Shown here: positions 41,536-50,117 of the stretch, one piece after another | How the letters are laid out: every line of letters starts with the position of its first letter | Numbering within the stretch: the first letter of the stretch is position 1 | NCBI RefSeq assembly: GCF_006716115.1 | Contig: NZ_VFOO01000001.1 | Location: 1,550,001 to 1,614,000 of the forward strand | Source of the DNA: Subtercola boreus | GTDB taxonomy: Bacteria > Actinomycetota > Actinomycetes > Actinomycetales > Microbacteriaceae | Reading direction: 5' to 3' | Length of the DNA stretch: 64,000 bases | Notes under the pieces: model-generated | Database searches by the model: none | What the model was told of the DNA's origin: nothing | What the model saw: only the letters and a program-made list of their open reading frames with translations | Program-made: the position numbers and the translations under genes

Positions 41536-41973
41536 ATGTTACGTCGCTCTCACCGTTGCCCGCTGATCCTTTGGGTGCTGGGTGGCATAGCGATCGGTGC
41601 GATCGCGCGAGGCTTCTTCCCCCCGTTCACACTCGACGACCCGTTCTGGCGTCAATTCTGGAGCGGACCGCCTGCCGCCGGAATCTTCGCGCTTCTCGGT
41701 GCGGGTGTCGCCTTCGCTGCGGCCCGCGTCGGTGCGCGAACTGCGCGACGTAGTGCTGAGCGACAAGAGTGGTGGGATCGAGCCGAATGGGCTCTGAACC
41801 TCGCACGTTCGCGAGTGGGCTCCGACCGCGACCTCGGGCTCCGAACGCTTGCAGTGCTGCAGAGCGACGCAACCGCGACCGAATTACAGATGATTGTCGC
41901 CGTGACAGAGTCCGTCGTCGGTGGGGACGATCTTCCAGATGTGGACATTCCGTCACCACTCGCCCAGAATTGA
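41536..41973 (+). CDS. Membrane protein of unknown function
   Basis: 145 residues with two transmembrane segments (about 9-28 and 44-63), then a cytoplasmic helical region (RRSAERQEWWDRAEWALNLA). TATGAT (41519-41524) is a good -10 box 11 bp before the ATG. The RQEWWDRAEWAL pattern is common in actinobacterial small membrane proteins of unknown role. The next small gene follows 17 bp later behind a strong ribosome site. Confidence 0.65.
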   Translation: MLRRSHRCPLILWVLGGIAIGAIARGFFPPFTLDDPFWRQFWSGPPAAGIFALLGAGVAFAAARVGARTARRSAERQEWWDRAEWALNLARSRVGSDRDLGLRTLAVLQSDATATELQMIVAVTESVVGGDDLPDVDIPSPLAQN

Positions 41974-41990
41974 CCTAGGAGGTACCGATC

Positions 41991-42167
41991 GTGAGTGAGT
42001 CCAAGCGCCCCAGCGTGTTAGCGGGGCTGATCGCCGAAGGCAAGGCCGATCCCATCACTGCTGAAGAGCGCGCCATCGTTGCCGAGATCAGGGCGTACTA
42101 CGAGAAGAAGTTCGGGCGCCGTGCCGACGGCGGCTCAGCCGACCGGGGCATTCCCAAGTCAGCCTGA
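41991..42167 (+). CDS. Small hypothetical protein, 58 residues
   Basis: A GTG start preceded by AGGAGG at optimal spacing. It encodes a hydrophilic helix-rich peptide (VLAGLIAEGKADPITAEERA, VAEIRAYYEKKFGRR). The strong ribosome site and helical content support translation. It lies 17 bp after the membrane protein gene and is probably in the same operon. Confidence 0.65.
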   Translation: MSESKRPSVLAGLIAEGKADPITAEERAIVAEIRAYYEKKFGRRADGGSADRGIPKSA

Positions 42168-42279
42168 CTGCTCGTCTCAGTCGACCCGAACACCAAGAGC
42201 CGGGCCGGCTGCGAGCCCTCCTCGGCTGAAACTTGCGCTCATCGCCCATTCGAGCAGAGGCATTCGAACCGAGAGAACG

Positions 42280-42320
42280 ACGGAGGGAAGCGAGCCGTTC
42301 TCGAGCTCGCTTCCCTCCGT
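42280..42320. repeat. 16-bp perfect inverted repeat
   Basis: Arms ACGGAGGGAAGCGAGC (42280-42295) and its exact complement (42305-42320) around a 9-base loop; AGAAC/GTTCT can extend the stem. It is a likely bidirectional terminator between converging genes (41991 on plus, 42332 on minus). No T-tract. Confidence 0.75.
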
Positions 42321-42331
42321 TCTGAGTGCGG

Positions 42332-42595
42332 TTATGGGTACTGCGGGGGCGACCTGGTCCACGGGTCGACCGTCGAGGCACGCACCACGCCTTTCGGGCC
42401 CCCGGGAGCTGCTGAGCGGTGACGCGGGTGGTCCGGGCGATCTGTGGTGCAGCCGGTTTTCACTACTGAGGGCCAGTTCTCGCGGATGATCATCCAGAAG
42501 GCGAGGTCGACGAGTTCCTGATCGCCGGAGACGATTTCTGCGAACCGCTCATCGACCGACTCTTTCGACACGGAATCGGCTGTATACACGCGCAC
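42332..42595 (-). CDS. Small hypothetical protein
   Basis: 87 residues from the GTG at 42595, just after GGAGG. The first half looks like a real folded protein (SVSKESVDERFAEIVSGDQE, LVDLAFWMIIRENWP); the second half is Pro/Arg/Gly-rich and less convincing, so the true end or frame is uncertain. Downstream of Hsp20 in the same direction. No family recognised. Confidence 0.45.
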   Translation of the reverse strand: MRVYTADSVSKESVDERFAEIVSGDQELVDLAFWMIIRENWPSVVKTGCTTDRPDHPRHRSAAPGGPKGVVRASTVDPWTRSPPQYP

Positions 42596-42655
42596 AACAC
42601 CTCCCATCCTGCGCGTGGGGGGCCGGAGGTGGGAGACTCCACCCCCGGCCGTCCG

Positions 42656-43087
42656 TCAGACGGAGATCGTCTTCTGTTCGGCGGCCCTGTCAGGTGTGCC
42701 GACCTGGATCTTGCGGGGTTTCGCTTTCTCGCTGACCGGGATGATCACCGACAGCACCCCATTGTCGTAGGTTGCCGAGATGCTCTCCGATGCGACGCCC
42801 TCGCCGAGACTGAACTGGCGGAGGTAGGTGCCGTTGGGTCGCTCCTGCACCAGCCACTTCGCGCCCTCCTGGGTCGCGGCGGTGCGCTGGGCGCGAATGG
42901 TGAGCAGCTGACCGTCCACATCCACGTCGACGGAGCCCGGGTCGATGCCGGGGAGGTCGGCGTTCAGAATGTACCGGTCGCCGTCTCGATAGAGATCGAC
43001 GGGCATGAACTTCGGCCCCGGGCGGAACTGGAGCAGGTTGCCGGTGAGGCGGTCCAGTTCGCTGAAAGGATCAAAAGACATTGCCAT
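42656..43087 (-). CDS. Hsp20 small heat-shock protein
   Basis: 143 residues with an alpha-crystallin domain: MPVDLYRDGDRYILNADLPG at the front, VDVDVDGQLLTIRAQR, and the C-terminal YDNGVLSVIIPVSEKAKPRK. The normal GVL and IPV-type anchoring motifs are present. It holds unfolded proteins as an ATP-independent chaperone. A CIRCE element (43146-43172) lies about 60 bp upstream, predicting heat induction under HrcA control. Confidence 0.92.
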   Translation of the reverse strand: MAMSFDPFSELDRLTGNLLQFRPGPKFMPVDLYRDGDRYILNADLPGIDPGSVDVDVDGQLLTIRAQRTAATQEGAKWLVQERPNGTYLRQFSLGEGVASESISATYDNGVLSVIIPVSEKAKPRKIQVGTPDRAAEQKTISV

Positions 43088-43145
43088 AATGAGGATTCCC
43101 CTTCCACGTGTGTGAGTCGGTGTGACTCAATTTCTGCAGAAAATG

Positions 43146-43172
43146 CTAGCACTCGATCCCTGAGAGTGCCAA
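43146..43172. promoter_or_regulatory. CIRCE element (HrcA operator)
   Basis: CTAGCACTC - nine bases - GAGTGCCAA, matching the CIRCE consensus TTAGCACTC-N9-GAGTGCTAA at 8 of 9 positions in each arm. It sits upstream of hsp20. Confidence 0.85.
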
Positions 43173-43219
43173 CAACTTTTCGGCAGAAATTTGGCGGCGT
43201 GCCACCGACCGCGCCAACC

Positions 43220-43894
43220 TCAGTCGTCTTCCGTCGGCTCCGACGCTGCGGGCTCCCGCGCCTCGGGGTCCGGCGCCGCGGCCGCCTCGCGCTCGAAGAG
43301 CCGCGCCAGCAGGAACGCCGCCGCAACGACGAGGTACAGCACGAGGGCCGCGAGGGGCGAGAAGATCGCCACGACGACGCTTACCACCGCGACGATGAGG
43401 GTGCCGGCCGAGTACAACGCGTGCCGCCGCATCCACGCGACATCCGTGGCGGTGTTCAGCAGCTCCGGATGCCGTGCCAAGTAGAGGTCGAGAGCGACCC
43501 ACGGCAGGCTGATCACCGCGGCCACGACGGCGAAGACGACCATGGCGGCGAACTGGGCGTCGTGGTCGCCCTCGGTCAGGGCGTCGGAGATGAGCGCGGT
43601 GGGCCAGGGCACGAGGGAGGCACCGAGCAGCAGGCCGAGGTTCAGAACCAGCAGAACAGGGGTGGTCCGGGAGACCCGCGCCAGCTCCTCGTTGTGGTTC
43701 AGCCAGATGATGCCGATCGTGAAGAAGGCGGCGAGGTAGGCGAGGTAGGTGGGCCAGTGGTCGAGCAACTGCTCGGGCGACTGGGCACCGCTCGGCAGAA
43801 GGTCCAGCACGAGCAGCGTCATGACGATCGCGAGCACCGCGTCGCTGAACGCCTCGAGCCGGCCGATTCCGTTGCGCTTCGTCAGGATCCCCAT
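43220..43894 (-). CDS. TMEM175-like potassium channel (DUF1211)
   Basis: 224 residues with about six transmembrane helices. The signature RLEAFSDAVLAIVMTLLVLD near the N-terminus is the RxxxFSD motif of TMEM175/DUF1211 channels. A second conserved block is FFTIGIIWLNHNEEL. Bacterial homologues are K+-conducting tetramers. The C-terminal tail is acidic (EPTEDD). Single gene; its CDS ends 48 bp from the CIRCE element. Confidence 0.88.
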   Translation of the reverse strand: MGILTKRNGIGRLEAFSDAVLAIVMTLLVLDLLPSGAQSPEQLLDHWPTYLAYLAAFFTIGIIWLNHNEELARVSRTTPVLLVLNLGLLLGASLVPWPTALISDALTEGDHDAQFAAMVVFAVVAAVISLPWVALDLYLARHPELLNTATDVAWMRRHALYSAGTLIVAVVSVVVAIFSPLAALVLYLVVAAAFLLARLFEREAAAAPDPEAREPAASEPTEDD

Positions 43895-44096
43895 GCCACG
43901 AATCTAGCCATGATGCGGTGAGACGGGTAAAGATCATCCGGATCCCGCGGTGAGCAGGAAAGGATCAAAACTCACGGCTTCGCGAGAATGGCTGCGCCGA
44001 GACATCCTCGTCGCTGAGATCTGGCGGCGGACCGGGTGAGAGGCGGGGGCGGGCAGGTGCGCCGGTTCGGCGGCGCGCTCTCGTATATTGGGAGCA

Positions 44097-44630
44097 ATGA
44101 GCGAGAAACAGATATTCACGTCGGGCGAGCGATCCTTCGCATTTGCGGTTGAAGGGACGGGCCCTGCGCTCGTGCTCGTGGCCGACCGGGGATCCGACCT
44201 CGATGGCCTCGGGACGATCTCCCACCTTGTCTCCGCAGCAGACTTTCGCGTGGTGCGCATCGAGACCGACACGGCACAGGATGTCGTCGACGTGCTCGAC
44301 GGTCTCGACATCGAACATGCGTGGATCGGTGGCCACGGCAGCGGCGGAGTGGTTGCACGTACCGTTGCCATCGAGAACCACGATCGCGTGAACGGCGTGC
44401 TGCTGCTGGGCGTGGATGACGGGGCGCCTGCGCTGGCCGAGGGCATTCCGGTGCTTGTTGTGCAGGCGACCGACGATGACGTCACTCCCCCGGCCAACGG
44501 CACGGCTCTGCGCGACTCCGCCCCGGGGCTTGTGAGTGTCGTCGAGATCGAAGGCGGGGGTCACCGGTTCCCCGAGACGCGCGCTGGGGAGACCGCCTGG
44601 GCGATTGAGGACTACCTCGACTGGGACTGA
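44097..44630 (+). CDS. Small alpha/beta-hydrolase-like protein
   Basis: 177 residues; TATATT lies seven bases before the ATG and GGGAG also precedes it. The fold pattern is of a short alpha/beta hydrolase: GTGPALVLVADRGSDLDGLG, WIGGHGSGGVVARTVAI (nucleophile elbow), and EGGGHRFPE with the expected His. The elbow is HGSGG, so the glycine two before Ser is replaced by His, and no lid domain is present. At 177 residues it is shorter than normal esterases (about 230-280). Activity uncertain. Confidence 0.7.
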   Translation: MSEKQIFTSGERSFAFAVEGTGPALVLVADRGSDLDGLGTISHLVSAADFRVVRIETDTAQDVVDVLDGLDIEHAWIGGHGSGGVVARTVAIENHDRVNGVLLLGVDDGAPALAEGIPVLVVQATDDDVTPPANGTALRDSAPGLVSVVEIEGGGHRFPETRAGETAWAIEDYLDWD

Positions 44631-44653
44631 GCCGCCCTCGCTAGGCTCGAACC

Positions 44654-45172
44654 ATGTCAGACGGATTCGACGCCGCACAGCTCGCCGATCATCCGACCGG
44701 CCGTGAAACGGTTGCGGCGGCGCGCGCGATCGCGACCATCGCCCACCACGATCAGGTCGACAAGCTCGGGGCCGCCTACATCGAGCATCCGGGGCGCGTT
44801 GCTGCGCAGCTCAGCGATCCCACCGAGGTCGCTGCGGCGTGGTTGCACGACGTCATCGAAGACACGGAGATCACGGCCGAGAACCTGCTCGCTGCGGGGA
44901 TCCCTGCTGCCGTCGTCGAGGCGGTCGTACTGCTGACGCGCACGGACGACGTTTCGCCTGCCGACTACTACGCGGCCATCCGCAGGAATCCAACGGCGCT
45001 GGCGGTGAAGCTCGCCGACATCAACGACAACACCGCGCCCTGGCGGGTCGAACAGCTTGACCCGGAGACGCAGAGTCGGCTGGCGGCCAAGTACGCCAGG
45101 GCGCGGGCGCTTCTGACCGACCAATCAGGGGCGGGTGGGCACGCTCTCGCCGAACCCGGTCGCGCCGGATAG
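44654..45172 (+). CDS. HD-domain phosphohydrolase, SpoT/Mesh1-like
   Basis: 172 residues with the metal-dependent HD motif set: AHHDQVDKLGAAYIEHPGRV, AAWLHDVIEDTEI (HDxxED) and AVKLADINDNT. These positions match the single-domain hydrolase of the RelA/SpoT superfamily (Mesh1-like), which can hydrolyse (p)ppGpp or NADPH. There is no synthetase domain. The Pro/Gly-rich tail is variable. Context gives no further clue. Confidence 0.8.
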   Translation: MSDGFDAAQLADHPTGRETVAAARAIATIAHHDQVDKLGAAYIEHPGRVAAQLSDPTEVAAAWLHDVIEDTEITAENLLAAGIPAAVVEAVVLLTRTDDVSPADYYAAIRRNPTALAVKLADINDNTAPWRVEQLDPETQSRLAAKYARARALLTDQSGAGGHALAEPGRAG

Positions 45173-45181
45173 CGTGGACGC

Positions 45182-45532
45182 ATGACGCTGAAGTTCGAAG
45201 AGATCGTCGTGGACTGCCACGACTTCCGCACGATCGGCCACTGGTGGGAAGCCGCCCTGGGGTGGGTGGTGGTCGACGAAGACGAGGGGTCGCTGGAGCT
45301 TCAGAATACAGACGGGTCCAATCCGACGCTGCTGTTCCTGAACTCGCCCGACGAGAAGGTCGGCAAGAACCGGCTGCACTTCGACTTCGTGCCCGACGAC
45401 CAGGCCGCGGAGGTCGAGCGGCTGCTGGCGATGGGCGCCCAGCGCGTCGACATCGGCCAGGGCGAGACGCCGTGGGTGATCCTGGCAGACCCCGAGGGCA
45501 ACGAGTTCTGCGTGCTCTCAGCGCGCAGCTGA
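45182..45532 (+). CDS. VOC family protein
   Basis: 116 residues with one glyoxalase-like domain: EIVVDCHDFRTIGHWWEAAL, NRLHFDFVPDDQAAEVERLL and VILADPEGNEFCVLSA. Metal ligands are in the usual HFD and GNEF positions. It begins nine bases after the HD protein stop, same strand. Substrate unknown. Confidence 0.85.
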   Translation: MTLKFEEIVVDCHDFRTIGHWWEAALGWVVVDEDEGSLELQNTDGSNPTLLFLNSPDEKVGKNRLHFDFVPDDQAAEVERLLAMGAQRVDIGQGETPWVILADPEGNEFCVLSARS

Positions 45533-45558
45533 GCGCGCGGTACCCAGCGCGCGCTCAG

Positions 45559-46158
45559 CTACACGACGAGCATCGCGACCATGCCGGCAACCGACGCGGC
45601 CATGCAGGTGACCTCGACGAGCGCGAGCCGGGCTCGTCGACCTCGCGGTGGTAGCAGGGCTCGCGCGAGCACAACCGAGTACACGACGAAGACGGCGGAG
45701 CCGGCGATCGCGAACGGGGCGAGAAGAGAGCCGTGCGGGGAAGATCCGAGGGCCCCGCCGTGCATTCCGACCATCCCAAGCTCGCCGACAGGGGAACCGG
45801 GCGACGACCCAGAACCCATGAGCACCACCAACCCGGCCATGACGATGAGACCGATGCTGGAGTGCAGGGTCATCGCACGATGGTGAGCGATGGATGTCGC
45901 GGAGGGGCGGCCCCGACCGATCACGTTCCGCGCGGCGGGGCGGAGCGCGGCGGCCGAGGCGATTGCGAGGAGCACGAGCACCGTGGCCCAGGCGAGCGGT
46001 GGGAGGCCGAGCATCCTCGTCGTCTGGTCGAACATCGCGAGGAGCATGACGGCGGCCGAGATCGCGGCGAGCACGCGGCCCGAGCGTCCTGGCCAGGCAG
46101 TGCAGCACGCACCGACCGTGGCCGGCACGAGGGCGCCGAACTGCAGGATCTCAGCCAC
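45559..46158 (-). CDS. Integral membrane protein
   Basis: 199 residues with about five hydrophobic segments and a His/Met-rich central loop (SIAHHRAMTLHSSIGLIVMA, LGMVGMHGGALG). The Met/His residues could bind copper, which would fit its place nine bases downstream of a copper amine oxidase gene. No family recognised. Confidence 0.65.
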   Translation of the reverse strand: MAEILQFGALVPATVGACCTAWPGRSGRVLAAISAAVMLLAMFDQTTRMLGLPPLAWATVLVLLAIASAAALRPAARNVIGRGRPSATSIAHHRAMTLHSSIGLIVMAGLVVLMGSGSSPGSPVGELGMVGMHGGALGSSPHGSLLAPFAIAGSAVFVVYSVVLARALLPPRGRRARLALVEVTCMAASVAGMVAMLVV

Positions 46159-46167
46159 CGTCGGGAC

Positions 46168-48288
46168 TCAGGCGCCGTGCGGGGCGTGGCCGGCGTGACC
46201 GCCCTCGAGCAGCTCGGGGCCCGAAAGAGACACACCCGCGCCGTGCCCGCCGTGCCCGGCGTGCGCCGCGCCCGCGCCCTCGTGCGCGCAGTGCCCGCCC
46301 GCAGCATCCGACGCCCCCGCACCGGCGTGCGAGCCAGAGCCGGCCGAAGCCGGCACGTTCAGCGCAGGGTTCCGGTCGAAGAAGCCGTACGGCTTGAGCG
46401 TGAACTTCGCGTAGTCGGTGGGCATGACGGGCCAATCCTCGGGGCGCGGGAAGTGCGTCGGGCCGAAGGTGTGCCAGAGCACGACGTCTTCCCCGTCGAG
46501 GGGGCGGTCGCCGGCGATGTAGGCCGTGATGCCGTCACCGCCCGGGTTCTGGTGTACGAAGTCGCCGGCGGCGTACTTCTCGGCCGGGTCGTACTGGGTC
46601 ACGAAGAGGGCTTTGGTGGCGAACTCCGCGCGCTTGGCGATCGACGACGAGGGGTCGGCGAGCAGCACGGGCGACTGCTGGGGCAGCAGCACGTAACCCG
46701 TCGGGCGTCCCATCGCATTAGTCGCAGAGGTGTTGATCACGTGCCAGGCGCGTCCGACGGAGGCATCGGCGAGGCGCCCCGACTCCTTCTCGCTCGCGAT
46801 GCGGGTGATGCGCTTGGTGAAGGCGTTGCCGTGTTCGTTGCCCGGTCCGATGGGCACCCGCACGGCATCCACTTCTTCGACAGCGTTGGCGATGCCGTCG
46901 ACCGTCATGTCGAGGCGAGCCGAGAAGAGATGCTGGTGGTACGGGCCGCCGAGGCCCGGCGCGACCTCGCTGGCGTAGGGGTAGTCGGCCCCGTTCTCGT
47001 CGAGGCCCGGGTAGGAGGAGGTGAAGAGGATGCCCGTGAGCTTGGCCTCGCACTCGATCGTTCCGTCGAGGTAGAGGTACCAGTAGAAGCCGTAGTCGTA
47101 GTTGCCGACCGTGGTGAAGAACGAAATGACCAGTCGGCGCGAGCGACGCGTCTCGTTCGAGCCGGTGAACATGTCGGAGTGCTTCCAGAGCGTGCCGAAG
47201 TCCTCCTCGTGCATGCAGATACCGTTCTGGATGACCGTGGGGTTGCCGAGCTCGTCGGCCATCGTCGCATCGAAGTAGTGGATCTCGCCGACGCAGTCGC
47301 AGCCGAGCTCGAGCGAGTTGGTGAACCGGCCGAACAGGTACTCCCCCGTGTCGAAGTAGTTCTGCCAGAACCGCACGGGCGACGGGTCGCCGTAGGGCAC
47401 CAGCATCTCGTTGATGGACGCCCGGTAGATGACAGGTCGGGCAACGCCCTTGTCGTCGAATGAGAGCTGGCGGAGCACCAGACCCTCGCGAACGTCGAAG
47501 CCGACCTGGAAGTTCCAGTTCGCCCAGCTGACGAACTCGCCGTCGACGGTGAAGCTCGGGCCCTCGGGCTGCGTGATGACGATCGGCTTCAGCGTGCTGA
47601 GCGGTTCGCCCTGCAGGGCCGGGTCGTCGAAGTTGCCGGATGTCGCGGGGATGGCGAGCGGCGCGGCATCGATGAGGCGCGTGACGATGCGGGCCGAGGC
47701 GTCCACGTACGCCGAGAGACCGTCGACGGGGTGCGCCCAGGGGTGGTCTTCGGGATAGTCCTGCCGGAAGGCGAGCACGCGGAGGATGCGGCGACCCTTC
47801 TCCTCCTCGAAGTCGTAGAAACCGGCCGAGAGGGGAACGCAGACTACCTCGTCGACGGTGAGCCCGCGGGCGGCGAGCGCCGCGACCCAGCCGGCGTCTG
47901 CGGAGGCGATCTCGCCGACGGCCTCGAATTCCTCGATGAGCACCGGCAGCTGGCCGTGCGACCCGTCGAGTTCGAGAGTCGAGAGCTGTTCGCCGGTGGT
48001 GATCGAGAGCAGCGAGTCGGTCGAGCGGCCGGTGGCCATGTCGAGAAGCATCACGCGGGCGCGGCGGTCGGGCAGCGCACCGTCGCCGGCCTGCCAGGCG
48101 AGCACCTCCGCCTTGTGCGGTTCTTCGAGGCCGACGTAGGCGAAGCGGGTGGTGGCGGTGAAGTCGGGCCACGCGGTGACGAGGTCGCGGATGCGCTCGA
48201 ACTCGGTCGAGCTGAGGCTGGATAGTGGATGCACGGCAGCGCCGTCTGCGGACGAGCCGGGTGTCAGGTCGAGGTCGGTGATGGTCAT
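46168..48288 (-). CDS. Copper-containing primary-amine oxidase
   Basis: 706 residues. The topaquinone precursor motif is present as VGNYDYGF, with Tyr397 predicted to be converted to TPQ. The catalytic base Asp is in NYFDTGEYLFG, and copper His ligands include YHQHLF and a later His. The enzyme oxidises primary amines to aldehyde, ammonia and H2O2. Unusually, the last ~60 residues form a Gly/Ala/His-rich tail (HCAHEGAGAAHAGHGGHG) not in the core fold. Genes for two APC permeases and an IclR regulator flank it, pointing to uptake and use of a biogenic amine. Confidence 0.92.
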   Translation of the reverse strand: MTITDLDLTPGSSADGAAVHPLSSLSSTEFERIRDLVTAWPDFTATTRFAYVGLEEPHKAEVLAWQAGDGALPDRRARVMLLDMATGRSTDSLLSITTGEQLSTLELDGSHGQLPVLIEEFEAVGEIASADAGWVAALAARGLTVDEVVCVPLSAGFYDFEEEKGRRILRVLAFRQDYPEDHPWAHPVDGLSAYVDASARIVTRLIDAAPLAIPATSGNFDDPALQGEPLSTLKPIVITQPEGPSFTVDGEFVSWANWNFQVGFDVREGLVLRQLSFDDKGVARPVIYRASINEMLVPYGDPSPVRFWQNYFDTGEYLFGRFTNSLELGCDCVGEIHYFDATMADELGNPTVIQNGICMHEEDFGTLWKHSDMFTGSNETRRSRRLVISFFTTVGNYDYGFYWYLYLDGTIECEAKLTGILFTSSYPGLDENGADYPYASEVAPGLGGPYHQHLFSARLDMTVDGIANAVEEVDAVRVPIGPGNEHGNAFTKRITRIASEKESGRLADASVGRAWHVINTSATNAMGRPTGYVLLPQQSPVLLADPSSSIAKRAEFATKALFVTQYDPAEKYAAGDFVHQNPGGDGITAYIAGDRPLDGEDVVLWHTFGPTHFPRPEDWPVMPTDYAKFTLKPYGFFDRNPALNVPASAGSGSHAGAGASDAAGGHCAHEGAGAAHAGHGGHGAGVSLSGPELLEGGHAGHAPHGA

Positions 48289-48372
48289 GGTGTGGTGCCT
48301 TTCGGGGTGGGAAGAAGGAGGGGTAGGTCTGCGTGACGGCTTCGGTGGAGCATCCGGAACCGCCCGCCGGGC

Positions 48373-49878
48373 TCAGGCGACGGGCGCGACGGGCGCGGCG
48401 GCTTCGCTCGACTCGCTGATCGCCTCGGTGATGTGCTCGTAGACCGCGGGCTTCCGGCGCTTCAGCACCTGCGCCTGCACCAGCCCGAAGAGAGGGAAGA
48501 GCACGATCAACCCGATCAGGATGCTGCTGACCAGCCCGAAGGCCGGGGCACCGTCCGCGTCGACATCGCCGACCAGCAGCGGGAAGTTGACGAGGATGAT
48601 CACGGCCGAACCGACGAGCCCGAGCAGGCCGAGAGCGGGCGCGATGATCGTGTTCCACGGCCGCCGGTCGAGTCTGGTCTGGGCGAAGTACACGATCACG
48701 GCCACGCTCGTGACCGCCATGAGGAGCGCGATCGCGAGGGTCGAGACGCCGGCGAACCAGGTGAAGACCTGCAGCACCGGGTCGAGCCCCAGAACCGCGA
48801 ACAGCACGATCAGGATGCCCGCCGTGATCGTCTGCACGACCGAGGAGGTGTGCGGGGAGAGGTGCTTCGGGTGCACGCGGCCGAGAGACCCGGGCAGAAC
48901 GCCCGCGTTCGACATGGAGTGCTGGTAGCGGGTGATGACGTTGTGGAACGAGAGCACACAGGCGAACATGCTCGTGATGAGCAGCACGTTGATGATGATC
49001 TCACCGACGGCCCCGAGGTACTTCGCGGTCGTCACCAGGATCATCGCGCCGGGGTCGTCGGCCGCCACCCCCACCACGTTGTCGGGGCCCCAGGCCATGA
49101 CGATGCCCCAGGAGGCGAACGTGTAGAAGACGCCGATGCCGATCACGGCGACATACGTCGCGCGCGGGATGGTGCGGCTCGGATCCTTCGCCTCATCGCG
49201 GAAGATGGCCGTCGCCTCGAACCCGATGAACGCGGCGATGGCGAACATCAGGCCCACACCGGGTGCACCCGAGAAGACATTCGTCGGTTCGAAGGGCGCC
49301 AGCGAGAGCCCCTCGGCCCCGCCGCTCATCATCACGGCGCCGACCAGCACCAGCACGATACCCACCTCGCCGATCAGCAGCACCCCGAGCACCTTCGACG
49401 AGAGGTCGATGTGACGGAATCCGAGGAAGCCGACGATCGCGACCACGATCAGCGAATAGAAGTACCACGGGATGTCGGGGCCGCCGAGGCCTGTCACCGT
49501 GACACTGAGGATGTAGCCGACGTAGCCGTGCACGCTGATCTGGATGGCCGTGTAGGTCAGCAGCGCGAGAAAGGCGGTCGCGAGCCCGGCGGGCTTTCCG
49601 AGCCCGTAGCCCACGAACGTGAAGAACGCACCGGGCTTCGGCACGTGCCGGGTCATCGCCGCGAGTCCGACGGAGAACAGCAGCAGCACGACGGCCGAGA
49701 TCGCGTAGAGGCTCGGGAAGCCGACGCCGTTGCCGAGCAGGATGCCGAGCGGCGCGGCGCCGCCCACAACTGTCAGCGGCGCGGCGGCGGCTACGACCAT
49801 GAGCACGATGGCGGTCACGCCGAGCGATCCTTTGAGCGACCGGGTCGGCGTGAAAGCCGGGTCTTTGGTGGCAGTCAT
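48373..49878 (-). CDS. APC superfamily amino-acid/amine permease
   Basis: 501 residues from the ATG at 49878, about 12 transmembrane helices. Front block SLKGSLGVTAIVLMVVAAAA with APLTVVGGAAPLG, then FTFVGYGLGKPAGLATAFL and IAAFIGFEATAIFRDEAKDP. These are the APC consensus regions, including the conserved GFE...EAKDP motif of helix 6. It probably imports the amine oxidised by the adjacent oxidase. Divergent from the second permease across a 240-bp intergenic region. Confidence 0.88.
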   Translation of the reverse strand: MTATKDPAFTPTRSLKGSLGVTAIVLMVVAAAAPLTVVGGAAPLGILLGNGVGFPSLYAISAVVLLLFSVGLAAMTRHVPKPGAFFTFVGYGLGKPAGLATAFLALLTYTAIQISVHGYVGYILSVTVTGLGGPDIPWYFYSLIVVAIVGFLGFRHIDLSSKVLGVLLIGEVGIVLVLVGAVMMSGGAEGLSLAPFEPTNVFSGAPGVGLMFAIAAFIGFEATAIFRDEAKDPSRTIPRATYVAVIGIGVFYTFASWGIVMAWGPDNVVGVAADDPGAMILVTTAKYLGAVGEIIINVLLITSMFACVLSFHNVITRYQHSMSNAGVLPGSLGRVHPKHLSPHTSSVVQTITAGILIVLFAVLGLDPVLQVFTWFAGVSTLAIALLMAVTSVAVIVYFAQTRLDRRPWNTIIAPALGLLGLVGSAVIILVNFPLLVGDVDADGAPAFGLVSSILIGLIVLFPLFGLVQAQVLKRRKPAVYEHITEAISESSEAAAPVAPVA

Positions 49879-50117
49879 GGTGTCAGTCCTAACGGGAGAA
49901 GTGGCAGATGGACGGGGGTCCTGGTCGGTCTCCAGCGTGCCGGGCCCGGGTTGCCCGCCTGTGACGGCGACGTAAAAGGTCACTGCATGCCGAATGAGAC
50001 ACCCCGGGCATCCGGTGTCTCATTTGAAGATCACGCGATCGAAACACTCCCGTCGCGCCGCTGCAACGGCAGGCCAATAGCGTGGGGCTGTTCCCTGACC
50101 CGATCGAAAGCCGACCC

